Source: Acidimicrobiia bacterium (lineage in GTDB: Bacteria > Actinomycetota > Acidimicrobiia > Spongiisociales > ZC4RG35). From it: a DNA stretch of 11,125 nt. The translations under genes were made by a program, and so were the position numbers. The notes under the pieces were generated by a model that was not told the DNA's origin, did no database searches, and worked only from the letters and a program-made list of their open reading frames with translations. Where the stretch lies: the NCBI GenBank assembly GCA_029865445.1, contig JAOUGY010000107.1, forward strand, positions 1 to 11,125, read 5' to 3'. Numbering within the stretch: position 1 is the stretch's first letter; the number at the start of each line of letters is the position of its first letter. Positions 1 to 5,538 of the stretch are shown here, piece after piece.

Positions 1-2
1 CC

Positions 3-482
3 CGGGTGCGGTCGCTGCGGCGGTTGATCAAAATGTATGACACCGAGATCACCAAACTCGACGCCTACATCGCTGCCGAGTTCAAAGGCCACCCCGGCTA
101 CGAAGCAATCCAAGCCATCCACGGCGCCGGCCCCGTACTCGGTGCCATCTTCACCGCCGAACTGGGCGACGTCACCCGCTTCAAGTCTGCGAAGCATGTG
201 TGTTCGTGGGCCGGGTTGACACCGCGCCACCGCGAATCCGACACCAAGGTGCAGCGGGGGTCGATCACCAAACAAGGTCCGCCGTTGCTGCGGTGGGCGG
301 CGATCGAGGCGGTATCGAAGAACCACGGCGGGGATGCCATCAAGCAGCACTATCAGCGGGTGGCGGAACGCCGCGGCAAGAACAAGGCCCGGGTCGCCGC
401 GGCACGCAAAGTCCTCACGCTTGTCTACTACGGGCTACGTGACTACGAGATCCGGAGCCTCGCTCCGCCCGAGGCAGCGTGA
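3..482 (+). CDS. IS110-family transposase, C-terminal fragment (5' end off window)
   Basis: This is the carboxy-terminal part of an IS110/IS1111-type transposase; the frame runs in from the window edge without a stop, so the N-terminal RuvC-like DEDD domain is off screen. The visible part is the Transposase_20 (serine-containing) domain. It has the helix-hairpin-helix-like segment IHGAGPVLGAIFTAELGD, then TRFKSAKHVCSWAGLTPRHR, where the serine of CSWAGL (residue 67 counted from the GTG at 6) is the expected nucleophile. The family segment QRGSITKQGPPLLRWAAIEA follows, then a basic tail rich in Arg and Lys that ends LVYYGLRDYEIRSLAPPEAA. Nothing visible disrupts the reading frame. A GTG at 6 is in frame but is unlikely to be the true start, because the family is usually 350-450 residues long. 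Confidence 0.9.
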   Translation, partial: RVRSLRRLIKMYDTEITKLDAYIAAEFKGHPGYEAIQAIHGAGPVLGAIFTAELGDVTRFKSAKHVCSWAGLTPRHRESDTKVQRGSITKQGPPLLRWAAIEAVSKNHGGDAIKQHYQRVAERRGKNKARVAAARKVLTLVYYGLRDYEIRSLAPPEAA

Positions 483-595
483 CTGGCGGACGTGGTCAGG
501 TGGACTGCGAGCTCGGTATCGGCATGGCCCCCCACTGAAGGCGTGGCCGACTTATGTGATTGAGCCCAGCCCTGACCTAGGCCGAACAGCTCCAT

Positions 596-623
596 GCCAC
601 CCCCGAGCCGATCGGGGCGTGGC
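596..623. repeat. Strong hairpin in IS right end
   Basis: Eleven base pairs with one bulged C and loop GCCGA, extendable by the alternative pair CATGCC/GGCATG at 593-598/627-632. It lies about 115 bases after the transposase stop. It may be part of a guide RNA or a terminator; no T-run follows. Confidence 0.55.
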
Positions 624-783
624 GGAGGCATGACCTCTGCACACCCCAGTGTTGCATCCCGCACCAGCCGAAACCCGGAGCCGGCAGACCACGATCGCAC
701 CCAACCCAACCCGTCATCCACGACGGCTAAGCCGCCGCCGCTCACACGCGTCCCGAGACACCCGCATCGAACGAAAACGCCTC

Positions 784-789
784 TTGACA
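784..789 (+). promoter_or_regulatory. Outward TTGACA, probable IS junction -35 element
   Basis: A perfect -35 hexamer, TTGACA, lies close to the inferred right end of the insertion sequence. No acceptable -10 lies 16-19 bases downstream in this locus (807-812 reads TACCCA). It therefore fits best as the right-end half of the promoter that IS110-type elements assemble on circularisation. This is inference from family behaviour. Confidence 0.4.
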
Positions 790-819
790 GGAACCCCGCG
801 CGTGCCTACCCAAAAGCCT

Positions 820-848
820 AGATATACACCCCAGCGTTGGTATATACT
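820..848 (+). promoter_or_regulatory. vapBC promoter and operator, likely leaderless
   Basis: A -10 hexamer TATACT at 843-848 ends seven bases before the vapB ATG at 856. Transcription would then start at or next to the start codon, and no Shine-Dalgarno sequence is present, as expected for a leaderless mRNA. An inverted repeat, ATATAC (822-827) and GTATAT (840-845), overlaps the -10. Its extended arms AG-ATATAC and GTATATACT differ by one base insertion. This is the expected place for autorepression by the VapBC complex. The -35 is weak. Confidence 0.55.
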
Positions 849-855
849 GCTCGGT

Positions 856-1050
856 ATGAGCAAGCATCTGGTCGATATCGACGAACAGGCACTGAGCGCA
901 GCTCGTGCCGAGCTAGGCACCGCCACGATCAAAGACACGGTCAACGAAGCGCTCCGCATAGCTTCGGCAGGCCGGGACCCCCGCGTCACCGAGGCGCTCG
1001 ACGTGCTGGCGAAGGCCGATCTCGTTGACCGGGCCGAGGCATGGCGGTAG
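856..1050 (+). CDS. vapB: VapB-family antitoxin
   Basis: A 64-residue antitoxin of a type II toxin-antitoxin pair; it should bind and neutralise the PIN ribonuclease encoded next and bind the operator over its own promoter. The N-terminal half, MSKHLVDIDEQALSAARAELG followed by TIKDTVNEALR, has the VapB ribbon-helix-helix pattern: a short beta strand, then two helices with the TKxxxVNxALR-like second helix. The C-terminal half, which ends LVDRAEAWR, is the usual toxin-wrapping tail. The ATG at 856 is chosen because it gives the family length and sits seven bases after a good -10. In-frame starts further upstream would place the promoter inside the gene. The stop overlaps the vapC start by ten bases. 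Confidence 0.82.
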   Translation: MSKHLVDIDEQALSAARAELGTATIKDTVNEALRIASAGRDPRVTEALDVLAKADLVDRAEAWR

Positions 1051-1454
1051 GCCATCTCCTCGACACGAGTGTGTTGACCCGGCTCGGCGCACCGTCGGTG
1101 CGGGCGGTGGTCGAGCCGCTGGCAGCGATCGGGCATGCGGCCCGCGCTGGGATCAGCGACCTCGAGATCGGATACTCAGCCCGCAATGCGGCTGAGTGGG
1201 ACGAACTCCTCGGAGCTCTCGACGCCTTCGAACTGGTGGATACGACCACCGAGCACATCCAGCGGGCCCGCCAGGTGCAACGCATGCTCGCTGCCATCAG
1301 CCAACGCGGCCGCAAGATCCCTGATCTCCTCGTGGCCGCCGCTGCCGAACAAGCCGGCTACACCGTGCTGCACTACGACGCCGACTTCGACCTGATCGCG
1401 TCAGTCACCGGACAACCCTGCCAATGGGTCGTGCCGCCGGGCACTGTCGATTAG
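1041..1454 (+). CDS. vapC: VapC-family PIN-domain toxin (ribonuclease)
   Basis: A 137-residue PIN-domain protein, the toxin of the pair. VapC toxins are Mg2+-dependent endoribonucleases that cut tRNA or rRNA. The acidic active-site set is visible: D8 in HLLDTSVLTR, E42 in SDLEIGYSAR, D95 in KIPDLLVAAAAE, and D113/D115 in HYDADFDLIA. The length is normal for the family and all catalytic residues are kept, so the toxin is probably active. The ATG at 1041 lies inside the 3' end of vapB (10-base overlap), which implies translational coupling. The pair sits directly beside the insertion sequence, a common situation for mobile toxin-antitoxin modules. The exact RNA target cannot be read. Confidence 0.9.
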   Translation: MAVGHLLDTSVLTRLGAPSVRAVVEPLAAIGHAARAGISDLEIGYSARNAAEWDELLGALDAFELVDTTTEHIQRARQVQRMLAAISQRGRKIPDLLVAAAAEQAGYTVLHYDADFDLIASVTGQPCQWVVPPGTVD

Positions 1455-1474
1455 CCACCCTGGAGCCGCACTCG

Positions 1475-1537
1475 TACGTGCCGATCCCGAGCACTCTGTG
1501 GAATGCGTGTTCTTGAACCCGATTTGGCGATCGGTGC
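1475..1537. repeat. Diverged direct repeat, copy 1
   Basis: This segment aligns without gaps to 2626-2688, with about 47 of 63 bases identical. It begins with 12 identical bases, TACGTGCCGATC, and ends in a shared TGGCGATC core. Both copies contain an ATG (1503 here, 2654 in copy 2) followed by a similar short reading: MRVLEPDLAIGA here, MLVSARDLAICA there. It overlaps the annotated start of the next gene. Nature unknown: it could be the remnant of a mobile-element end, a cassette boundary, or a conserved 5' gene region. Confidence 0.6.
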
Positions 1538-2598
1538 GGAACATCGAGAATGTAGAGGTGCTGCCCTTTGGACCGTTGTTCGCAACAGACTTGTCGGTGA
1601 TCGAGATTGAAAGGCTGGGCGCGTCCGTTGCACATGAAGACACTCGAGGTATTCGGACGTGGGATCACACTCGCCGGCGTTTCCTCCGCTGGGAGGCGGA
1701 ACAGGTGACTCCGCTCTCGGAGAGTCTCAGTCCGCTGGACCGACAGCCCACTCCCGATGATCTACCCCTCGACGGCTGGCTGGCCGCATCGCTGGATTGC
1801 CGGGCGGTTGCTGCTCTCAGCCTCGATCGATTGGTCGTCGCCTTTGCAGGAACACAGACCTTGGACTTGCCGTGTTCCCCGGGGTGGCACGGCCGAGACG
1901 TGATCGGAGCGGTGGCCTTCCCGTGGGCGGATCCTCGGGCTGTTGCCATCATTCCAACTGAGGACCCCGCCACGCATCGAATGCTGATTATCGACACCGA
2001 AACGGGCGGGTTCGATCATGACGTGGTGTTAGACAGCGATCATCCAGCCGGGTTCACTATCTACGGCCATCCAATCGGTCAGGGGTTCGTGGTTGAGGCC
2101 GGTCGGGGACAGGATGGAACCGATCTGTGGTCTGTGCAGGCATCCGAGGGTCGGATCAATGTGACTTCCTCCGGGACCTGGCAGCGGGTCTTCGCCGATT
2201 TCTCACCCGACGGGACCGAGATCCTGACCACCCCGCACTACGGAGATGATCTCGAGATCTTCTCGTGGCCCGACTGGACGCCCCGAGCGGCAGTGTCCGC
2301 TGATGCGGTCTTTGCGAAAGACGGCAACGACCCGGTCGATCGTTTCGACTTCTTTGCCGCCTACCTGACGCCACATCGCATCCTCGCCAAGTCCACCGAA
2401 TATGGTGGGATGGTCGTCATTGACCGACAAGCCGGGACCCCACAGCAGCGCCTTTCCCTCGCCGGTCTCGCAGCGGACGAGGACGGTGTTACTCCGATCC
2501 AGTCATTCGCGCTGCTTGGCGGCGCGCACCTCCTCACCTGGTCATGGGAACAAGGCACATCGAGCATGGACATCTGGCCACTGCCCGAATCCCTCTGA
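1498..2598 (+). CDS. Hypothetical protein, beta-propeller-like
   Basis: A 366-residue protein that I do not recognise. No signal peptide or membrane segment is apparent. The central and C-terminal parts read like WD/TolB-type propeller blades: FADFSPDGTEILT (FSPDG at residues 235-239) followed by DLEIFSWPDW, then MVVIDRQAGTPQQ, and finally HLLTWSWEQGTSSMDIWPL. An earlier strand, MLIIDTETGGFDHDVV, fits the same pattern. The start is uncertain. The GTG at 1498 has no ribosome-binding site and lies within the diverged direct repeat; GTG 1558, preceded by GAGAATGTAGAG, is a reasonable alternative and would shorten the protein by 20 residues. The gene is isolated, flanked by repeat copies, and probably belongs to a mobile or decaying patch. 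Confidence 0.6.
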   Translation: MECVFLNPIWRSVRNIENVEVLPFGPLFATDLSVIEIERLGASVAHEDTRGIRTWDHTRRRFLRWEAEQVTPLSESLSPLDRQPTPDDLPLDGWLAASLDCRAVAALSLDRLVVAFAGTQTLDLPCSPGWHGRDVIGAVAFPWADPRAVAIIPTEDPATHRMLIIDTETGGFDHDVVLDSDHPAGFTIYGHPIGQGFVVEAGRGQDGTDLWSVQASEGRINVTSSGTWQRVFADFSPDGTEILTTPHYGDDLEIFSWPDWTPRAAVSADAVFAKDGNDPVDRFDFFAAYLTPHRILAKSTEYGGMVVIDRQAGTPQQRLSLAGLAADEDGVTPIQSFALLGGAHLLTWSWEQGTSSMDIWPLPESL

Positions 2599-2625
2599 TT
2601 CTCAACGTCAACATCACCCGCCCCA

Positions 2626-2688
2626 TACGTGCCGATCTCGGACACTCGGTGAGATGCTCGTTTCTGCCCGGGATCTGGCGATCTGTGC
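2626..2688. repeat. Diverged direct repeat, copy 2
   Basis: Second copy of the 63-bp repeat, 1151 bases downstream of the first and 27 bases after the stop of the beta-propeller-like gene. The blocks TACGTGCCGATC, CACTC, ATGC and TGGCGATC are shared with copy 1; the middle is the least conserved. It immediately precedes the frameshifted gene remnant at 2701-3052. Confidence 0.6.
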
Positions 2689-2700
2689 CGGGTCCGGGGG

Positions 2701-3052
2701 GTCAACCGTGCGCGGATCGACGGCGAGTACTCGGCAACGGCGTGCAAGTGGACTGGACCGCCGAAGTCGAAGTGGGAGCGGTCAACCTCGCCTTCGAAGC
2801 AGGAGACCTCTCACAATGGACCCCGTTCGCCACCGACCCGCTATTGACCGGATTCGAGGTCAGACCCGACGGAGCCGCCGGCAGCACCGACCCCTACGCC
2901 GCCCCACATCATCCTCAACGACGGCACCTCCGGACCAGCCCACCACCTGGAAGCTACACGTCAACGTCCGATACGACGGCGAGGACAGCCCCGAGGTCGC
3001 AGAACTACTGGCACCGGTCGGTCAGGCGCTCGAAGCGGTCGACAGCCCTTGA
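2701..3052 (+). pseudogene. Frameshifted remnant of an unknown gene
   Basis: Protein-like sequence runs through three frames in succession. From 2742 the frame reads VQVDWTAEVEVGAVNLAFEA and on to FEVRPDGAAGSTDPYAA. At the C-run near 2902-2905 it jumps by +1 to HIILNDGTSGPAHH. Near 2948-2952 it jumps by +1 again to WKLHVNVRYDGEDSPEVAEL, ending LAPVGQALEAVDSP with a stop at 3050-3052. A stretch before 2742 (ARIDGEYSATA, another frame) may belong too, requiring one more shift. Removing one C at each site would give a continuous product of about 100 residues. The family is not recognised. Homopolymer sequencing errors are a possible alternative at the first site, but two or three shifts within 250 bases beside decayed repeats favour a true pseudogene. 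Confidence 0.5.
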
Positions 3053-3307
3053 CCACCCCAGCAGGAAACGCCCGGCATCGTTTCCACCCACCCCGCGAGT
3101 CGGGCTGCGTCCTGGCGGCGTTCATCATGGTGCCTGTCGAAGAACGTGGCTGACATGAACAATGGCGACATGAACTGCGCGGGATCTGGTGTTCGGCGCT
3201 GGTGAGTTGAGGTCGAGGACAGTGAGCAACGCGACGTCGACCCCCCCGACAGTTGGCCCGTAAGCACTGCGCCCGCCGGACGCGACGGATGCGTCTGGCA
3301 GGAATCA
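3053..3307. other. Intergenic stretch without a supportable gene
   Basis: Between the gene remnant and the operon promoter I see no credible coding frame. The only structure is a pair of GACATGAAC direct repeats at 3152-3160 and 3167-3175 (15-base period), which could be a worn mobile-element end or a binding site. A run of seven Cs lies at 3241-3247. Confidence 0.4.
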
Positions 3308-3357
3308 CTTGACGCACGTACAGGCAACCACAACAATCTGCCTGTACGTACGGCAAG
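3308..3357 (+). promoter_or_regulatory. Promoter of the secreted-protein/ABC locus with two inverted TetR-type operators
   Basis: TTGACG (3309-3314) and AACAAT (3332-3337) form a -35/-10 pair with a 17-base spacer; the -10 is weak. Two copies of one 18-base motif flank it in opposite orientation. GCCTGTACGTACGGCAAG lies at 3340-3357 on the plus strand, and GCCTGTACGTGCGTCAAG at 3308-3325 on the minus strand (16 of 18 identical). Together they create a perfect 11-base inverted repeat (3316-3326 with 3339-3349). The left copy covers the -35 and the right copy covers the start point, as for a repressor. The same motif sits before tetR at 7243-7260. Confidence 0.72.
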
Positions 3358-3486
3358 GCTGTCCGCTCGAGTCACCATGGCTCGCTCGGGAGGATTCGCC
3401 GAGGAAGGGGGAATCGAATCGCCTTTGTGGGGAGAGTTCGTGAGCGCTCGAAGCATCGGACGCTCCAACCGATGAAAGGCATTCGT

Positions 3487-3864
3487 ATGAAGCGTGCACT
3501 GGTAGCAATCATGTTGGCGTTGAGTGTCCTGATGGTTCCGTTGTCAGCGTCGGCGCATAGTGCGGTGGGGCACAGTCACTTCACGCAGGCACTCCCTGCT
3601 GGGACTGGCAATGCCCTTTGGGGGGATTACTTCACCACGAACCAGAGGACCAACATCACCGTCGCCCTCAGCGTCAACACGCGTGACGTCTCGATCAGGG
3701 TGAGGTTCTGCAACGGGCAGAACGGGAGCTGGCTCACGATCGCGGCCAACGACCACACCACGAAGACGTTGGCCACCAACGTGTTGGACAACACGTGCTT
3801 CCGGCTCGAGGCGGGTGCTGTCGGCTTGAGCGGCACGACCATCACCGGGGTGACGAACTACTAG
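3487..3864 (+). CDS. Small secreted protein with predicted N-terminal histidine
   Basis: A 125-residue protein with a clear Sec signal peptide: MKR, a hydrophobic core ALVAIMLALSVLMVPL, and the AxA site SASA before H24. The mature chain of about 102 residues would begin HSAVGHSHF, with histidines at mature positions 1, 6 and 8. It is rich in alternating polar/hydrophobic stretches (NITVALSVNTRDVSIRVRFC, SGTTITGVTNY) that suggest a beta sandwich. Its two cysteines (RFCNGQ and DNTCFRL) could form one disulphide. The ATG at 3487 is preceded by AAAGG at a 7-base spacing; GTG 3427 and ATG 3472 are in frame but weaker. It is the first gene after the operator pair. Family not recognised. A Sec-exported bacteriocin-like protein or a metal-binding secreted protein are possibilities; neither is proven. 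Confidence 0.75.
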   Translation: MKRALVAIMLALSVLMVPLSASAHSAVGHSHFTQALPAGTGNALWGDYFTTNQRTNITVALSVNTRDVSIRVRFCNGQNGSWLTIAANDHTTKTLATNVLDNTCFRLEAGAVGLSGTTITGVTNY

Positions 3865-3869
3865 CGTGA

Positions 3870-3902
3870 TCTGGTCGGGGCGGAGGGTCCGCTCCGACCA
3901 GA
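3870..3902 (+). terminator. Strong hairpin between the secreted-protein gene and the ABC genes
   Basis: A 15-base-pair stem (3870-3884 with 3888-3902) with loop GGG and a single G-U pair starts six bases after the stop of the secreted-protein gene. There is no T-run after it, which is common for terminators or processing stabilisers in high-GC bacteria. It may make the ABC genes less expressed than the first gene. It also overlaps the first bases of the GAGGA ribosome-binding site of the permease (3901-3905). Confidence 0.65.
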
Positions 3903-3913
3903 GGACCGCTGTT

Positions 3914-4642
3914 GTGATGGTTGGGTTTCAGCTTCGCCGTCTCACGCGTGGTGCGTGGTCGTGGGTGCTCCCCGTGCTCGTGTTCGGGTATCTGACGGTG
4001 CGGGTGATGATGCGGGCACCTTGGTCGAATGGACCCGGCGAGACGCTGGGTTGGTATGACGTCATCCAGGCCGAGCTTCTCCCGGTGGCGGTGCTGGTGC
4101 CGGTGTACGCAGCGTTCGTGGTCGGTTCGAGGATCGCCTCTGATTCAGCGGGGTTTGGGGCTCTTTCCTGTGTGCGGGGTCGGAGTGCTTTCTCGTATGT
4201 CGCGTCGATGGTGGTTGCCGGATGGCTGGTGGTGGTCGGTGTGATCGGGAGTCCGATAGCGGGGGCGACGGTTGTGAGTTGGATGGTTGCTCCCGCTGTG
4301 ACTTCGAACAGCCCGGCGCCGCCGCTTCCTTCCGGGTTCCCAAGCGACACGTTCGGCGTGATCGTATCGATCACTGGGGCTGTCGTGGCGGGCGCGGTCT
4401 TCTATGTGATGTTGGGCGCGGTGGTGGGTTTGGTGGTTCGCCGCGCCGCCCTTGTCCCGGTGGTGGTGGGTGCGTTTCATTTGGTTGTGTCGTTTGCTGC
4501 ACCACCGCGGTGGTCTCCGTACTCAAACATGACGCTGGAGGTCGGAACGCTCACCGTGCAGTCGGTGCTGTTGGCGTGGTTGGCGGTAACGGCGTTGGGG
4601 GCCATCGCCTTGTCGGGTCTGGCGAGGAGGCTCGTGACGTGA
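3914..4642 (+). CDS. ABC-2-type transporter permease, first subunit
   Basis: A hydrophobic protein of 242 residues with about six membrane segments. They include SWVLPVLVFGYLTVRVM, LLPVAVLVPVYAAFVVG, YVASMVVAGWLVVVGVIG, VIVSITGAVVAGAVFYVML and VLLAWLAVTALGAIALSGL. Together with the ATPase and the second permease it should form a heteromeric ABC-2 exporter in the cytoplasmic membrane. The start at GTG 3914 (or ATG 3917) is preferred because GAGGA at 3901-3905 is correctly spaced. The in-frame GTG at 3866 would put the whole 3870-3902 hairpin inside the coding region and has no ribosome-binding site. The stop overlaps the ATPase start by four bases. No substrate-specific motif is visible. Confidence 0.8.
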   Translation: MMVGFQLRRLTRGAWSWVLPVLVFGYLTVRVMMRAPWSNGPGETLGWYDVIQAELLPVAVLVPVYAAFVVGSRIASDSAGFGALSCVRGRSAFSYVASMVVAGWLVVVGVIGSPIAGATVVSWMVAPAVTSNSPAPPLPSGFPSDTFGVIVSITGAVVAGAVFYVMLGAVVGLVVRRAALVPVVVGAFHLVVSFAAPPRWSPYSNMTLEVGTLTVQSVLLAWLAVTALGAIALSGLARRLVT

Positions 4643-5538
4643 GCGAGGTTGTTCGGTTGCGTGGGATCCACAAGACGATCAAGGGGAGGCCGATCCTGCG
4701 CGACATCGAGTTCGAGGTGGGTGCGGGTGAAGTGGTGGGGATCATCGGGGCGAACGGGGCTGGGAAGACAACGCTGCTTCGCATCATCTCGGGCCTGTCC
4801 ATCGCAACGGGCGGCACCGTCGAGGTCAGCGGGATGCCTGTGGATGGACGGACAAGGCTCCCGCGTTCGATTGGGGTCATGACGGAGCGGCCCGGGTTCG
4901 TCGAGGGTGTCTCGGGGACGAGAAACCTTTCGTATCTGGCATCCATCCGGGGGGTGATCGGGGTCGAACAGATTGCCGGCGCGATCCGGCGATGCGGCCT
5001 CGACCCTGATGATCCGCGGGCCGTCGCCAAGTATTCGCTTGGGATGCGTCAGCGGCTCAACCTGGCTCAAGCTCTGATGGAGAACCCGGAACTGGTGATC
5101 CTGGACGAACCCACCAACGGTCTCGACCCGCTGGGTGTCCGCGATGTCAGACGGATCATCGCCGAGACCGCTGCCCAGGGGGCAGGGGTGCTGCTGGCCA
5201 GCCATCTCCTCACCGAAGTCGAACAGGCCTGCGACCGGATCCTGGTCATCGATCGGGGTCAGATCCGCAGGAGCGTCAGCGGGTCTGAGCTCCGAGACGA
5301 GGCTTCGGCGTTGCTGATCGAGGTGGCCGAACCGGCCCACGTCGGGATCATCTTCTCCCGCTACCCGGACAGCAGAATCGACCCTGGATCGGACGTTATC
5401 GTCACGGTCCACAGGCCCGAGCCGACGCCAGAGGTGATACGGAAGCTGGTAATGGATGGGGTGGCGTTGCAGCGCGTCCAACCGGCTCGCGCCAGCCTGG
5501 AACATATCTTGTTCGAAGCCATCGAGCACCGACAGTGA
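4639..5538 (+). CDS. ABC transporter ATP-binding protein
   Basis: A 299-residue ATPase that should power the two adjacent permeases. Motifs in order: Walker A GANGAGKTT (37-45); a Q-loop region, GVMTERPGF, in which the usual glutamine is replaced by glutamate (E83), as is common in BcrA/NatA-type exporters; signature YSLGMRQR (132-139); Walker B LVILDEP (152-158) with catalytic E157; D-loop GLDP (161-164); and switch H189 in LLASHLLTEVE. A C-terminal extension of about 90 residues follows, as in BcrA-like ATPases. The GTG at 4639 is chosen because GAGGAGG (4624-4630) lies eight bases upstream and the start overlaps the permease stop as GTGA. All catalytic residues are present, so it should be active. 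Confidence 0.93.
   Translation: MSEVVRLRGIHKTIKGRPILRDIEFEVGAGEVVGIIGANGAGKTTLLRIISGLSIATGGTVEVSGMPVDGRTRLPRSIGVMTERPGFVEGVSGTRNLSYLASIRGVIGVEQIAGAIRRCGLDPDDPRAVAKYSLGMRQRLNLAQALMENPELVILDEPTNGLDPLGVRDVRRIIAETAAQGAGVLLASHLLTEVEQACDRILVIDRGQIRRSVSGSELRDEASALLIEVAEPAHVGIIFSRYPDSRIDPGSDVIVTVHRPEPTPEVIRKLVMDGVALQRVQPARASLEHILFEAIEHRQ

Larger units (their letters stand above)
1..795 (+). mobile_element. IS110/IS1111-family insertion sequence, right part
   Basis: The left edge cuts an insertion sequence of the IS110 superfamily, which moves by a DEDD/serine recombinase guided by an element-encoded RNA. Seen here: the C-terminal part of the transposase (stop at 480-482) followed by about 310 bases without a gene. 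The right boundary near 790-800 is an inference. A perfect TTGACA lies at 784-789; in this family an outward -35 at the right end pairs with a -10 at the left end when the element circularises. The next 60 bases already hold the vapB promoter. The left end is outside the window, so the exact ends, core dinucleotide and intactness cannot be judged. Confidence 0.72.
483..795 (+). ncRNA. Structured IS right end, candidate guide (bridge/seek) RNA region
   Basis: No gene is supportable in these 310 bases. IS110-superfamily elements encode a guide RNA in their longer non-coding end, and IS1111-type members place it downstream of the transposase. The strongest fold is at 593-632: GCCAC(596-600)+CCCCGA(601-606) pair with TCGGGG(612-617)+GTGGC(619-623), with a one-base bulge and a 5-base loop. 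An alternative outer pairing is CATGCC(593-598) with GGCATG(627-632). A smaller hairpin is CGGC-TAA-GCCG around 724-734. The RNA assignment is inference from family architecture and position; guide loops cannot be assigned without the flanks of the element. The hairpin could simply terminate transposase transcription. Confidence 0.4.

Noticed and set aside
784..812. TTGACA as the -35 of vapBC
   Set aside because: The candidate -10 elements lie 29 or more bases away, and the hexamer at the right spacing reads TACCCA. It fits the IS end better.
2402..3052. A single intact 216-codon gene
   Set aside because: Only its last 35 codons look like protein; the rest is an out-of-frame reading of the propeller gene, the repeat and the remnant.
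4222..4638. N-terminal extension of the ATPase
   Set aside because: It would overlap almost the whole second half of the permease in another frame; GAGGAGG plus GTG at 4639 gives the normal family N-terminus.
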